A stretch of 64,000 nt of DNA from CAVPUA01 sp963828015 (lineage in GTDB: Bacteria > Actinomycetota > Actinomycetes > Mycobacteriales > Jatrophihabitantaceae): assembly GCA_963828015.1 (NCBI GenBank), contig CAWHCD010000002.1, positions 1-64,000 on the forward strand, given 5' to 3'. Positions 8,645 through 18,000 of the stretch are shown here, piece after piece. Position 1 is the first letter of the stretch, and each line of letters begins with the position of its first letter. The notes under the pieces were generated by a model. That model was not told the origin of the DNA. It worked only from the letters and a program-made list of their open reading frames with translations, and did not search any database. The position numbers and the translations under genes were made by a program.

Positions 8645-8921
8645 TTACTTGCCGTTGGCGGCGTCCTTCAGGGCGCTGCCGGCGGTGAACTTGACCGTGT
8701 TGGCGGCCGCGATGGTGATGGTGTCGCCAGTCGCGGGGTTGCGGCCCTCGCGGGCGGCGCGCTTGCCGACCGAGACGGCGAAGAAGCCAGGCACGCTGAC
8801 CTTGTCGCCCTCTGACAGCGGCCTCGAGGGTGGTCTGCAGGCTGCGCAGAACGGCGTCGACGGTCTTCTGCTCCAGCGATGCGTCATCGGCGACCGCGGC
8901 CACCAGTTCCTTGCGGTTCAC
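8645..8921 (-). pseudogene. hup: HU/IHF-family nucleoid DNA-binding protein, one frameshift
   Basis: Short HU-type histone-like protein that bends and packs DNA. GTG 8921 follows GGGAG at good spacing. The N-terminal half is VNRKELVAAVADDA to SLQTTLEA. The second half is SEGDKVSVPGFFAVS and the signature KRAAREGRNPATG, ending NGK at the TAA 8645-8647. One indel near 8818 separates the halves. No Lys/Ala-rich mycobacterial tail is present, so this is the short HU form. HU is essential in most actinobacteria, so sequence error is the likelier reason for the shift. Confidence 0.85.
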
Positions 8922-9126
8922 GAACTCTCCCTTGGTTGATTTCGGGACTTCGACATGTTTCCCGGCTACCAGTATGGGTGACGCACAGGGATGCCCCGCA
9001 TTTCGGGGTCTTCGGCGTGGCGGATAGTTGCAAATCGGGCGCGGTCTTGGGCTCGTTTTGGCGGTGTCCGGGGGACCTGTGATGGACGTGTAGAGTTGCC
9101 CGACGGCCCGCTTTGGTGGGTAGTTT

Positions 9127-9199
9127 GGGGCTGTGGCGCAGCTGGTAGCGCACCACACTGGCAGTGTGGGGGTCAGGGGTTCGAGTCCCCTCAGCTCCA
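9127..9199 (+). tRNA. tRNA-Ala (anticodon GGC)
   Basis: The cloverleaf folds completely. The acceptor stem is 9127-9133 with 9192-9198, including one G-U pair. The D-arm is GCGC/GCGC, the anticodon stem CCACA/TGTGG with loop CTGGCAG (anticodon GGC, reading GCC), and the T-arm AGGGG/CCCCT with loop TTCGAGT. The discriminator is A, followed by CCC, so CCA is not fully encoded. Its 3' part is the left attachment site of the integrated element. Confidence 0.95.
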
Positions 9200-9202
9200 C
9201 CC
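9158..9202. other. attL: left attachment site in tRNA-Ala 3' half
   Basis: The 45-bp segment starts in the anticodon loop and ends just past the discriminator base. It matches 30344-30388 in 44 of 45 positions (C at 9188 is G at 30374). Integration leaves the tRNA intact at this end. Confidence 0.9.
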
Positions 9203-9272
9203 ATTGAAGGGCCCGGATTTACTGGGCTAGCGGTCCTAGTTGGTCTTAAGAGTTCAAGATCAACAGCCGCTC

Positions 9273-9291
9273 AGTCCGCAAAAAGTCCGCA
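9273..9291. repeat. Left-end iterons AGTCCGCA, candidate integrase/excisionase arm sites
   Basis: AGTCCGCA occurs at 9273-9280 and 9284-9291, exactly 11 bp apart; a weaker CGTCCGC lies at 9305-9311. The same octamer at the same period is found inside the right end. Spacing of one helical turn, close to att, and presence at both ends suggest binding sites for the element's own recombination proteins. Confidence 0.6.
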
Positions 9292-9406
9292 CACATTTAC
9301 TTAACGTCCGCCCCGAGGGTCCGCGCGCGGATGGGAGTCGGTGCGGCGCTCTCCACGTCGTCGGGCGTCCCGGAACGGCGCGCCGGCCTCATGCGTTGGG
9401 ACGAGC

Positions 9407-10189
9407 GTGACTCGTGAGGAGGTGATCGGCGCTCTGCTCGGGATGAATATTTCGCTCAGCGCGCTGGAGGACTTCCCGGAACTGCCCGCAACGGTCGAGG
9501 GGTTGTTGGTCTTCGGGAGCCAAGCCCGCGGGGATGCAGTGCCTGGCTCAGACCTGGACGTGCTGGCCTTGGTGCGGAGTCCCCGACGCAGCACCTACTC
9601 CGGTGATGTGAACGTCAGCTACTACACCCGCGAGCAACTCTCGACTGGCATCGGCACACTGTTCGGCGCCCATCTGAAGCGTGACGCGAAAATTGTCTGG
9701 GACAACGATGGCCACCTGACCCGCGCCGTTGAAGAAATGGGCGATGTCGACACCGATCGCCTTCTTGTGCGCGCTCGGAGTATGTGCGAACTCTTCACGA
9801 ACCTCGAGCGGGATCTGCCAAAGTATCTTGTCGGCCTTCTGCGCGAGGCGCGCTACCTCCTGCGCAGTTGCCTATACACGCAGGCCATCGCCGACGGTGA
9901 ACCCTGCTTCTCTGTACGCGAACTCGCCGTCCGGCACGGCGACCCATACCTAGTCCATCTCCTAGCTTCGCGGCAGCCAGATGAAGCAACAACCGTGGAC
10001 TTGCATGACTGCCTCTCCCGGCTGCGCGGGATAATCGGCGAGTTCCCGCTCACCGGCCACGGTTCCCTCGAGGCCACCATCGTGAACGAGTGGGGGCGAC
10101 CCAGCGACCTGCTGTCGATGGCCTTCATGGCCCTTGGCGCGACCGGGAACGGCTCCGATTACGCCGAGGTGGAGAAGATCCTGCTGTGA
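9407..10189 (+). CDS. Nucleotidyltransferase-domain protein
   Basis: About 260 residues from the tentative GTG 9407; an in-frame ATG at 9444 is an alternative. The polymerase-beta-type NTase motif is clear: LVFGSQARGDAVPGSDLDVLAL (GS...RG...SDLD), about residues 32-53. The C-terminal two thirds are mainly helical, with a REARYLLRSCLYTQA segment that could be a HEPN-like or KNT-like helical domain. It overlaps the phosphoesterase gene by 4 bp (GTGA, 10186-10189), so the two are translated together. Proteins of this class transfer nucleotides to proteins, RNA or small molecules; the substrate is unknown. It is the first gene inside attL. Confidence 0.8.
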   Translation: MTREEVIGALLGMNISLSALEDFPELPATVEGLLVFGSQARGDAVPGSDLDVLALVRSPRRSTYSGDVNVSYYTREQLSTGIGTLFGAHLKRDAKIVWDNDGHLTRAVEEMGDVDTDRLLVRARSMCELFTNLERDLPKYLVGLLREARYLLRSCLYTQAIADGEPCFSVRELAVRHGDPYLVHLLASRQPDEATTVDLHDCLSRLRGIIGEFPLTGHGSLEATIVNEWGRPSDLLSMAFMALGATGNGSDYAEVEKILL

Positions 10190-10794
10190 ATGCCGAGATA
10201 GCGTTCGTAGGAGACGTTCACGGAAACCTCGCCGCGCTGAGAGGACTTCGTGGCGTCCTTGCCGCGCGGGGTCGGCCGCACACGGTATTCCTTGGCGACT
10301 ACATCAACAAAGGACCAGACTCTGCCGAGGTCATGCAGGAGCTCCTATCGCACTCGCGCACCGGGGGCGCGACGCTTCTTAGGGGGAACCACGAAGCAGC
10401 GCTGCTCGGAGCGCTTGACACTGGCGACCTCGCACCTTTCCTCAAGATGGGCGGGGCGATGACCATACGGTCGTACGTAGGCACGAAGGTGGGATGGGAC
10501 GTCCTCAAGGACTTCACGGCCAGCTTCCCGAACGAGCACTTCGACGCGATCCGGCGGATGTCGGAGACCTACGAGTTGGAACGCGTGATCGCGCAACACC
10601 TCCCTCCGACCGCCTCGACGCCCAAGTTCCTGATCACTGCCCATGTCCCGGTGGGCAAGTTGCCGCGCATAGGCCCTCACACAGCGCAACTGGACACTGG
10701 GTGTGGGGCCGATTCGGGCCGACTTACGGCTCTCCTGTGGCCTAGCCTGGACTACGTACAGGTCGACTCCCGCGGTGCCGTTGTGGTCCGCTAG
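10186..10794 (+). CDS. Calcineurin-like metallophosphoesterase
   Basis: 202 residues. The metal-binding signature of the PPP/calcineurin-like fold is complete: GDVHGN (residues 9-14), GDYINKGPDSAEV and LRGNHEAALLG, with later His in TAHVPVGK. Relatives include ApaH-type Np4N hydrolases and phage serine/threonine phosphatases. It starts at GTG 10186 within the stop of the NTase gene, and such tight coupling suggests it acts with or against that enzyme. A small palindrome (GCCTGGCACCAGGC, 10794-10807) follows, between this gene and the convergent DUF4062 gene. Confidence 0.85.
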   Translation: MNAEIAFVGDVHGNLAALRGLRGVLAARGRPHTVFLGDYINKGPDSAEVMQELLSHSRTGGATLLRGNHEAALLGALDTGDLAPFLKMGGAMTIRSYVGTKVGWDVLKDFTASFPNEHFDAIRRMSETYELERVIAQHLPPTASTPKFLITAHVPVGKLPRIGPHTAQLDTGCGADSGRLTALLWPSLDYVQVDSRGAVVVR

Positions 10795-10815
10795 CCTGGC
10801 ACCAGGCGTCGTTGG

Positions 10816-12249
10816 TCACTCCGTCAGCTGGTCGAGGATCCACTTCGCACGCTGAGTACCCGCCTCATTCGCCATCGCTCTGTTCACTTCGAGGCATGCG
10901 CGCGCGTACTCCCTTGCCTCGGTTGCCTTTCCGGTCGCCCGGCAACATTGGGCAAGCAGGAGAAGGGCGATGGCCTCGCCGCGTCTGCTCGCGATCTGCC
11001 GGTTCAGGGATAGCGCTCGCACGCCGTGCGGCACGCCCTCGTCGGGCCGTCCTTGCCGGAGACGCACCTGCGCGGTCAGAACTTCGGCGTTTGCGTGAAG
11101 AGCCGTCGGAGGTGTCCCTCGTAAGGTTGAGATCACCTCGTCCGCGTGGTGGGCTGCAGCGTCCAAGTTGCCCGCGCCTACCTCGAGCCTGGCGAGGTTG
11201 ACCAGGGACTGACACACTTCCATTTCGCTTCGGGAATCTCGCCGGGACTTCAGAGCTGCCTCGAAGTCGCGCCGGGCCGATGCGAGGTCACCGATCTTCT
11301 GATGTGCGAGCCCAAGGTCGTCGAGGATCCGGCAGCGGACTTCCCGAGAGTAGGTGTCTTGCTCGTCGACCAGCGTTAGCGCCTGCTCGAGCCTCCCGAT
11401 AGCGTCAACGTCGAGCCCCTGTCGACGCAACACGCCTGCTTGGGCAGCGAAGGCCTCCGCCGCGGGCGGCGAGTGCAGGGGCAAGCTGCCGCTGACGAAA
11501 TTGTCTATGGCTTTCTGCGTTGAGGTGTACGCGTCGGCAAGGTCTCCGTGCCGGGCGAGGAACCTGGCGTGGGCTAACTGCTCGGTTGGACCGCCCAAGA
11601 CGGCAGCCTCTTCGAGCGCCTTACGTCCCGCCTCGGCTTGGCCGAGGTCGACTAGCTTTTCGCCGTCCAGGCGGAGCCGTGCCGCTCGGAGGACGTCCTT
11701 TCCAGACGACGGCAGCAAGTCGACGTGCCGGGGAACCTTGAAGCCCGCCGACGTTTCCCAGGCTTCAAGGCGGTTGGTCAACTTCTCCTTGAGCTCACGG
11801 GTGTCCCCGATTGCCTCGTACATCATCGAGTGATGCTGGGACATCTGTCGCCTGAGGTTCGTGATCTGGTCGGCGGGCGAGAGATGGTGGAGGAAAGCGA
11901 CCCAGACGTCGCGCATCGGTTGTTCGGCCTGTCCGAGCTCAAGCAGCGCTATGAAGAGCTCCTCCTCGGTGCCAGAGGTGTAACCCCAGGGGCTGCCTGG
12001 CTCGCTGCCCCACGATCCCTTGAACAGCGCGACCATGAAGTGACTCTCGGCGATGAGTTCGTTGATCGCCTCCTGCGGTCGCCGAGCTGTCCCTCGCACG
12101 CGCTCCCACCCAACGACTTCGTAGGTAACGTTGCTCGCGCCTTTGCGTCGAGCGTTGTGCTCGTCGACGCACCTACGAACAGCCTCACGCTCGTCAACGA
12201 GGTCGCCAGGTGAGGCCAGAAAGATGCGGAGCGGCAGTGGGTCGACCAT
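10816..12249 (-). CDS. DUF4062 domain protein with TPR repeats
   Basis: 477 residues from ATG 12249. The N-terminal DUF4062 domain starts PLRIFLASPGDLVDEREAVR and includes ESHFMVALFKGSWGSEPGS; this domain has a TIR-like fold and is often the sensor/effector end of defence or signalling proteins. Residues about 190-477 hold at least five tetratricopeptide-like helical pairs, with repeated A-x-R-x-D-x-E-x-A-L patterns such as GDLASARRDFEAAL. It converges on the NTase-phosphoesterase pair with a 21-bp gap. No NTPase motif is seen, so it is not a STAND ATPase. Its role is unknown; a peptide- or protein-sensing defence component is one possibility. Confidence 0.82.
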   Translation of the reverse strand: MVDPLPLRIFLASPGDLVDEREAVRRCVDEHNARRKGASNVTYEVVGWERVRGTARRPQEAINELIAESHFMVALFKGSWGSEPGSPWGYTSGTEEELFIALLELGQAEQPMRDVWVAFLHHLSPADQITNLRRQMSQHHSMMYEAIGDTRELKEKLTNRLEAWETSAGFKVPRHVDLLPSSGKDVLRAARLRLDGEKLVDLGQAEAGRKALEEAAVLGGPTEQLAHARFLARHGDLADAYTSTQKAIDNFVSGSLPLHSPPAAEAFAAQAGVLRRQGLDVDAIGRLEQALTLVDEQDTYSREVRCRILDDLGLAHQKIGDLASARRDFEAALKSRRDSRSEMEVCQSLVNLARLEVGAGNLDAAAHHADEVISTLRGTPPTALHANAEVLTAQVRLRQGRPDEGVPHGVRALSLNRQIASRRGEAIALLLLAQCCRATGKATEAREYARACLEVNRAMANEAGTQRAKWILDQLTE

Positions 12250-12643
12250 GGTCCGCACCGTACCTCCGGATCTCTTTATCTTCGCGAATTTCTTCGTGAC
12301 GCAGCGCGAGCGTCGTTTGGACGCTTGCACGAAGTCGCGTCTCGGCATGCGGGCGGATCGAATTATGCGATGCGTGTCGGCCCGCAACCTTACGGCGCTA
12401 ATCGCCGCGCATACCGACACGGACCTGCTTGCCTGCATACGGGAAACGGCTTCGAGGCAGCGGAGTGCGCTGGAACAAGCGGGGAGTGCGTTGATCTAGC
12501 CAGTTGCGATGATCTGTGTGTGGCGGACCTGGCGCCCCAGAAGGCCAAGCCTGGACGTGGCCGCGAAGGCAGCGGCAGCAAAGTAGGGCCTAGATTTCGA
12601 GGTCAGGCCACGTCCAACCGGGCGTGCGCCTCGGCGGGATTGC
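12250..12643. other. 394-bp gap without a supported gene; long inverted repeat
   Basis: No convincing ORF is seen. An 11-bp perfect inverted repeat, TGGACGTGGCC at 12552-12562 and GGCCACGTCCA at 12606-12616, lies just beyond the stop of the gene that ends at 12644. It may serve as its transcription end. Confidence 0.4.
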
Positions 12644-13261
12644 TCACTCTTCAGCTGATTCCGCCGATACGGATCCGGCCTCGTTAGTGAAGAGTATGGC
12701 GAGCGGCAGCCCGGTTTCCCGACGGGCCAATTCGCCGAAGTCGCGTCGAAGCATTGCCAGACGTAGGACGGCTTCCTGGAGAGCGTGATCTTGTTCGCTC
12801 GTCCAAGCTTGCCCCCGCAGTGTCGTTTCAAGAGCTGTGCGCGCCGCGCCCCTCTCCGTTCCAAGGCCCATTAGAGTGACGGAATGGTTCAGCAATACGT
12901 TCGCGCTCTGAATCGCCTCTTGAGTTCCAACGGCCCAGACGTGACAGGTCGCACGGAAGAGACCTTCGATATCACGGCGCAAGAAGTCCAACAACTCGAT
13001 CGTCGACGGCGTCCGCTTTCCGCTGACCAACCATGATGCCTTGGCTCCGGACTCGGCTTCCATAACGACGCGGATGTTGCCGGCCATGAGGGCGACCGAT
13101 CCCGACGCAGCGATCACTTCTGCGTACGCGGTGCTTCGACGCGCGAGTCGTGCCTCACTCGCGGTTCGGTTGCCAGTCAAGCGAGCGGACAGAAGGACTG
13201 CCCCAGCGCCAATCACACTGCCGATGACGACACCGATAAGACCGATCCAAGCGCTACCCAC
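12644..13261 (-). CDS. Hypothetical membrane-anchored protein
   Basis: 205 residues from ATG 13261. One N-terminal membrane helix (WIGLIGVVIGSVIGAGAVLLSA, with GxxxG spacing) is followed by a charged helical cytoplasmic region that starts with TGNRTASEARLARRSTAYAEV. I recognise no enzyme motif. Similar single-helix plus alpha-helical proteins are common cargo on actinobacterial integrative elements, and some take part in defence. It sits alone between the DUF4062 gene and the integrase, all on the minus strand. Confidence 0.6.
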   Translation of the reverse strand: MGSAWIGLIGVVIGSVIGAGAVLLSARLTGNRTASEARLARRSTAYAEVIAASGSVALMAGNIRVVMEAESGAKASWLVSGKRTPSTIELLDFLRRDIEGLFRATCHVWAVGTQEAIQSANVLLNHSVTLMGLGTERGAARTALETTLRGQAWTSEQDHALQEAVLRLAMLRRDFGELARRETGLPLAILFTNEAGSVSAESAEE

Positions 13262-13381
13262 ACCCTCATGATCCAGTGTCGGCGACGCACGGCGTTCGAG
13301 GACACGCTGTCAGCGGTTCGCTGAGTGACGAGGAGCGAGTCACATGCGCACGACATTAGAAACCTCCGCGCAGGTAGACGT

Positions 13382-14474
13382 TCATCGGGCGAGGCCAGGA
13401 CGACCTCGCGTGTCCGAGCGCATCGCGGCACTATCGAGCCGGGCCGCGACATCGTCGAGATCGTCCTCGAAGAGACCCGAGTAGGTGTCGAGTGTCATCG
13501 CGGCCGAGGCGTGGCCCAGCATTCGCTGTAGAGCCTTCACATTGGCTCCCACGGCGACCGCCAAACTCGCCGCCGTATGGCGCAGCTCGTGGGGACTGAG
13601 CGGTGCGAGGCCAGCGGCTTCGGCCGCCGGATCGAAGACCCGTTTGCGCCAGTTCCGCAGGAAGATCACGCCACCCCGGGGAGAGGTGAATACCAAGTCG
13701 TTCGGCCCCTTGCCATCGCATGCTCGCGATAGCAGTTCGAGCAGCGATGGACGTACCGGCACCAGACGTTGCTGGTGGGACTTGGGCGTTCCGAAGACCA
13801 TCACGCCGTCGACCTCAGTGGCGGATTGCTCGATGTTCAGACGGCGACGCAAGAAGTCGATGTCGCGGACACGAAGCGCTGCGAGCTCGCCGAACCGCAG
13901 GCCGCAGTAAGCGAGCACCTCGATGGCGAGCCGGTCATCGCCTGCGGCTTCGGCGAGCGCTGCGACCTGCTCGTGGGTTAGGAACCGCTTCTCCTTGCCC
14001 TTCTCGCGAGGCAGCTTGATGCCGACCGCCGGGTTGCGGGCAATCCGCCCGTCCAGCATGGCCGACTGCAAGATGCTGTGTAGAACCTTGTAGATGTGGC
14101 ACACCGTGGCGCTGGCCCGGTTGCTGGCGACGAGTTCGGCGACCCAGCTGCTGACGTCGGAGCGTTCGATGTTGGCGAGCGGAACGTGTCCGAAGTGGGG
14201 TTTGATGTGCAAGTCGGACGATCGCCCGGTAGCGCGATCTTGTGCTGGGCTTGAGCTGAACCTGTCGTTGCATCCATTTGTCGGCGTACTCGGCCACGGT
14301 TTCGCGTCCGAGCACGGGATCGACGTAGGTGCCCGATTGCACCGATGCGGTGACGCCGTCGAGCCATCGCTGGGCGTCGATCTTGCGCTCGAAGTGGCGT
14401 GAATGCTCCTTGCCGCGGGCGTCCCGGTAGCGGGCTCGCCAGTGGCCGTCGGCTCGTTTCGCGATGCTTGCCAT
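13382..14474 (-). pseudogene. int: Tyrosine-type site-specific integrase, one frameshift
   Basis: Phage/ICE tyrosine recombinase of about 360 residues. ATG 14474 follows AGGAGG. An N-terminal arm-binding region (WRARYRDARGKEHSRHF) leads to a SAM-like core-binding domain. The catalytic domain has the Arg in YCGLRFGELAALR, the H-x-x-R-H box in SPHELRHTAASLA, LGHASAAMT and the Tyr nucleophile in TLDTYSGLF. An extra base near 14217 shifts the frame at RYRAIVR/LHIKPHFG. The downstream part starts with TTG and still holds the whole catalytic domain. It is paired with the excisionase-like gene just upstream and must be the enzyme for the tRNA-Ala att sites. Confidence 0.9.
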
Positions 14475-14525
14475 GCGGTCCTCCTCTAGAGGCAGGGTAA
14501 GTCGGTGCTACGACGATTTACGTCT

Positions 14526-14762
14526 TCACGCGGCGTGCGGGCCGGTGCCGCTCTGGGTGCGTAGCCAGGTGTGGACTTCGCGGCGCCAGTAGCGGACGCC
14601 GCGGCCGACGCGGAAGCTGCGTGGTCCCGTGCCGAGATAGCGCCAGTACCGGAGGGTGGCATCGGGGACGCGGAGGAGCTCGGCCACTTCGTGCAGGGTG
14701 AGTAGTTCGTCGATCTCGTCGTCCGAGCGGTTGTCGCTGGCGACCCTTCGATTGTCATTCAT
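14526..14762 (-). CDS. xis: Excisionase-like HTH DNA-binding protein
   Basis: 78 residues from ATG 14762, preceded by GAGAGGAA. It is a MerR/HTH_17-type helix-turn-helix: LLTLHEVAELLRVPDATLRY, then wing residues in SFRVGRGVRYWRREVHTWL. It ends 51 bp before the integrase start on the same strand, the usual xis-int order. The likely role is directing excision and possibly repressing int. Confidence 0.85.
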   Translation of the reverse strand: MNDNRRVASDNRSDDEIDELLTLHEVAELLRVPDATLRYWRYLGTGPRSFRVGRGVRYWRREVHTWLRTQSGTGPHAA

Positions 14763-15096
14763 GATTCGTTCCTCTCGCGGTGGGTTGTCTCCACCTAGTA
14801 GGCGCAGTGATTGGGGGCACGCGGACAGTGCAAGCCGAAGATCATTGACGTGTGGCGGTCCCTGGCTCCTCTCGGTTCGGTTGGGACTTGTTGTACGGCG
14901 AGGGTCTGCCACGACGAGCGCTGACGACGGCTGATCGCGACGTGCTTTCACGCAGAACGAGTGCCTCGGACCGCTCCGGACGCGACATTGACGCGCCACT
15001 TTCCGAAGTTCCTCTAGGCGGCGTGGGGTTGGTTGATGTCGGCCAGTGATGGTGAGTGCTGGCGAAGGGCGAGCCGTTCGGCGGCAGGGCTCGTCG
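14763..15096. other. 334-bp gap upstream of xis; no gene supported
   Basis: It lies between the excisionase start and the relaxase stop, both on the minus strand. It must hold the xis-int promoter. No clear ORF or strong palindrome is seen. Confidence 0.4.
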
Positions 15097-18000
15097 TCAG
15101 CGACTGACGCTGGGTCCGGTTTCGTGCACTGGAAAACTTGGCACGGAGGAAGGCCTGCGAGTATCCGCAGTAGTTGTACGCTCGCGTTCGATGCCTGCCC
15201 GGACTGCTCGTGAGGCGGTTCGTTCTTTTCGGGTTGCAGCCCAATCTGCCTGGGCAAGGTCAACGACTTCACCGGGCTTGGCCCGCAGGGTAGGTTCGCA
15301 GCGCAGCGCAGCGATTCGATCGCGAGCGTTCGTGAGGGTGGTCTCGTCGGCGGCGATGGCTCTTTCGACGTCCGCGAGACGGCCAGCTGGGTCGTCGGCG
15401 TGGCCGAGGGCGCCGTAGTGCTGGAGCGCGATCGAATAGTGCTGTTGGGTCTGGCGCAACGTTCGTAGGGTTGCGCGCTCGACTTCACGGGCCTCGTGGG
15501 CAGCCTGCCGGACGGTTGAGTATTCGGGGTGGGCGTGTTCGGCGGCGGTGCGGGCATAGGCATCGAAGTGGGCGTGGTGGCGGGGCGTGTCGTCGAACCA
15601 GGCAGCGAAGCGGACGACCTGATCGATGTTGGTCGGCATGCTCGGCACGTAGTGTCGCCACGAGGCTGACCAGTGCTCCAGCTCGTCGCGGGCGTCGCGC
15701 ACGGCTACGCGGCGGTGCCCGAGCCGGCCGGTGCCGCGTTGCACCGTCTGTGCTGCTTCGCGGGCGGGCTGGCGTTGTGCGTCCCACTCCGCCTTGAGGG
15801 TCGCCGCGAGGTCGGCGGTGTGCGCATTGACGACCGGTTCGAGCTGGTGAACCCGAGCGACATTGCTGGCCGCTATCGCATGGGCGTCCGCATAGGCACG
15901 GTGTAGTTCCGGAAGGTCGGCGTCGCGTTGTTCGCTGATGGCGACGACGTCTCGCAGCAGGTCACGTCGCTGCCGCGCATCGGTCAACCGGGTCTGAGTG
16001 TCGGCTTCGACGGTCCAGGCTTGGCGGAGTTCGCTGAGAACCTCGTCGAGTGGTCGCTGAGGCGCGTACCGCTCCGCTTCCCGCGCGGCGAGTTGCGCCG
16101 CGTGCGCGGGACCGAGGTCTGCCCGATCGCGGCCGAAGACCGCGATCCATTGCTGACGGGCGTCCTCGACGGTCTCGGCAACAAGATGGGCCACGTTGTT
16201 CTCACGGCCTCGGGTCATCCCGACATAGGTCGCAGCCGCGCTGCTGTGCTCGCCGATCACGACGTGCGCCGTGGTTGTCGTGTCGCCTTGAGCGCCGTGG
16301 ACGGTCGAGGCGTAGGCAAGTTCGACGTGGGCGCGCACGTACTCCGGCGGCAGGATGCGGCCCCCGTGCGCACCGGCGATGGCGATTCCGCCGTCGCTGT
16401 GCACGTCGGTGACCGTCCACTGATCGCGGTTCGCTACCTTCAGTGCGGTGTCGTTGCGACGCGTCGCGACGCGGTCACCGACACCGATGCGCTCGCCGGC
16501 GGCGGTGGCCGCCGCGGTGTCGTCAGAGACAGCTCCGGCGGCCACGAGCCGCTCACGGATTGCGGCATTGAGGGCGGCAACTTGCTCGCGAGTATCAGCA
16601 ACAACCGCTCCCCGCGTGACCGGTGACGACGGCGTCGGCGGCGCTTTCGGCGAGCGCGGCGAGCCGGTCGGCGTCGCGGACGTGCACCTGAATCTGTCCT
16701 CGGTCGAGCAGCGCGTCGAACACGGACGCGGGGTCATCGCCGGTGCGCATCGCCAGGCTCAGCGCCGCGTACTCGTGGTCCGGTTCGCTGACGCGGACAC
16801 CCTCTGGGGTGACCGCGCTGCGGGTGAAGCGGTGCACCGTGTCCAAGGTCAGGTGCGCATCTGGGTGGACGTGGCGGGCGGCGAGGTCGAGGACACCGCC
16901 GCGCCCGACCGCGGGCAGTTGGTGCCGGTCACCGACAAGCGCGAGACGCGCGCCGGCCTCGTCGGCGATCGTCAGCAACGCCCGAGCGGCGTCCTGGTCG
17001 AGCATGCCGGCCTCGTCGACGAGCAGCAGGTCACCGCGTCGCAGCCGCGCCGGTTCGTCCGGACCGTCGAACCTGACGTCGTTCTTCGGGTCGATCTGAC
17101 CGGGCTCCAGCCGCCTCCAGGTGCCCACGGTGTCCCAGCGCCAGCCGTGCTGATGGGCGAGCCAGGCGGCGGAGAACGCGGCGGTGCCGACCTGGCGCGC
17201 GGCGACCAGCGCAGCCTTTCGCGTCGGGGTGACGACGATCAGGCGCTGCCCCGTGGGCTCGAGCGCGTGCCGTGTCTCGGCGAGCACGGTGGTCTTTCCG
17301 GCGCCCGCTGCTCCCTCGAGCACGACCAACCGGGTGGTGCCGGCGAGCACGCGAACGGTGTCGCGCTGGGCCGGGTCGAGCCTCGCGTCGCGCGTAACGG
17401 TGGACGAGTTTGGCGCACCGGCACGCTCAGCGCGTCGCGCGAGACGCTTGGTCAGGTCATCCTCGACGCCGACGACATGGGGTGAGGTCAGTGCGCGAAT
17501 GTGCTCGGGCACGCCGCCGCGCGTCACGAGCGCGACGCATTCTGTGACGGCGCGGGCGGTCAGGTCTTCGGCGAGCTCAGTCCGACTTCGCGCGTCGATG
17601 ACGATGTTTTGGCGGGCGATCAGCTGCTCGACTTCGCCGCGGACGTCGGCGGCGTTCCAGGCCGAGCGTCGCGTCGCGAGCCTGGACAACACCTCGCCCG
17701 CTGCATCGTTGCGGTCGAGTGAACCGGCCGTTGTCCCGTTGATTGACGCCCATCCGGTGGAGTCGCGGTAGCCGAGGTCGCGCAGTTCGGACACCCAGCG
17801 CCTTGTCAGTTCCGAGCCGTCGCGGGGTACGACCTTGTCCGGCCGCGCGTCTGCCCAGGCACGCGCGTCCCAGGTGCGGCGCAGCGCCGGACCAGGTTCG
17901 TCATGGGGGTTGGCGTCACGCCACTCGGCTTCGTAGCGGTCGGCGTTGCGTCCGATCTGGGCGGCGCGGGCGCTGAACGGTCCGACGTAGTCGGCAAGCT

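Noticed and set aside
10794..10807. GCCTGGCACCAGGC as a bidirectional terminator
   Set aside because: The stem is only 6 bp with a 2-nt loop and no T-run. It is noted in the phosphoesterase entry but not called as a terminator.
14526..15563. Long upstream extension of the excisionase frame (345 codons)
   Set aside because: The extension is Pro/Ser/Thr-rich without homology and overlaps the relaxase C-terminus. The ATG at 14762 with a ribosome site gives a normal-length protein.
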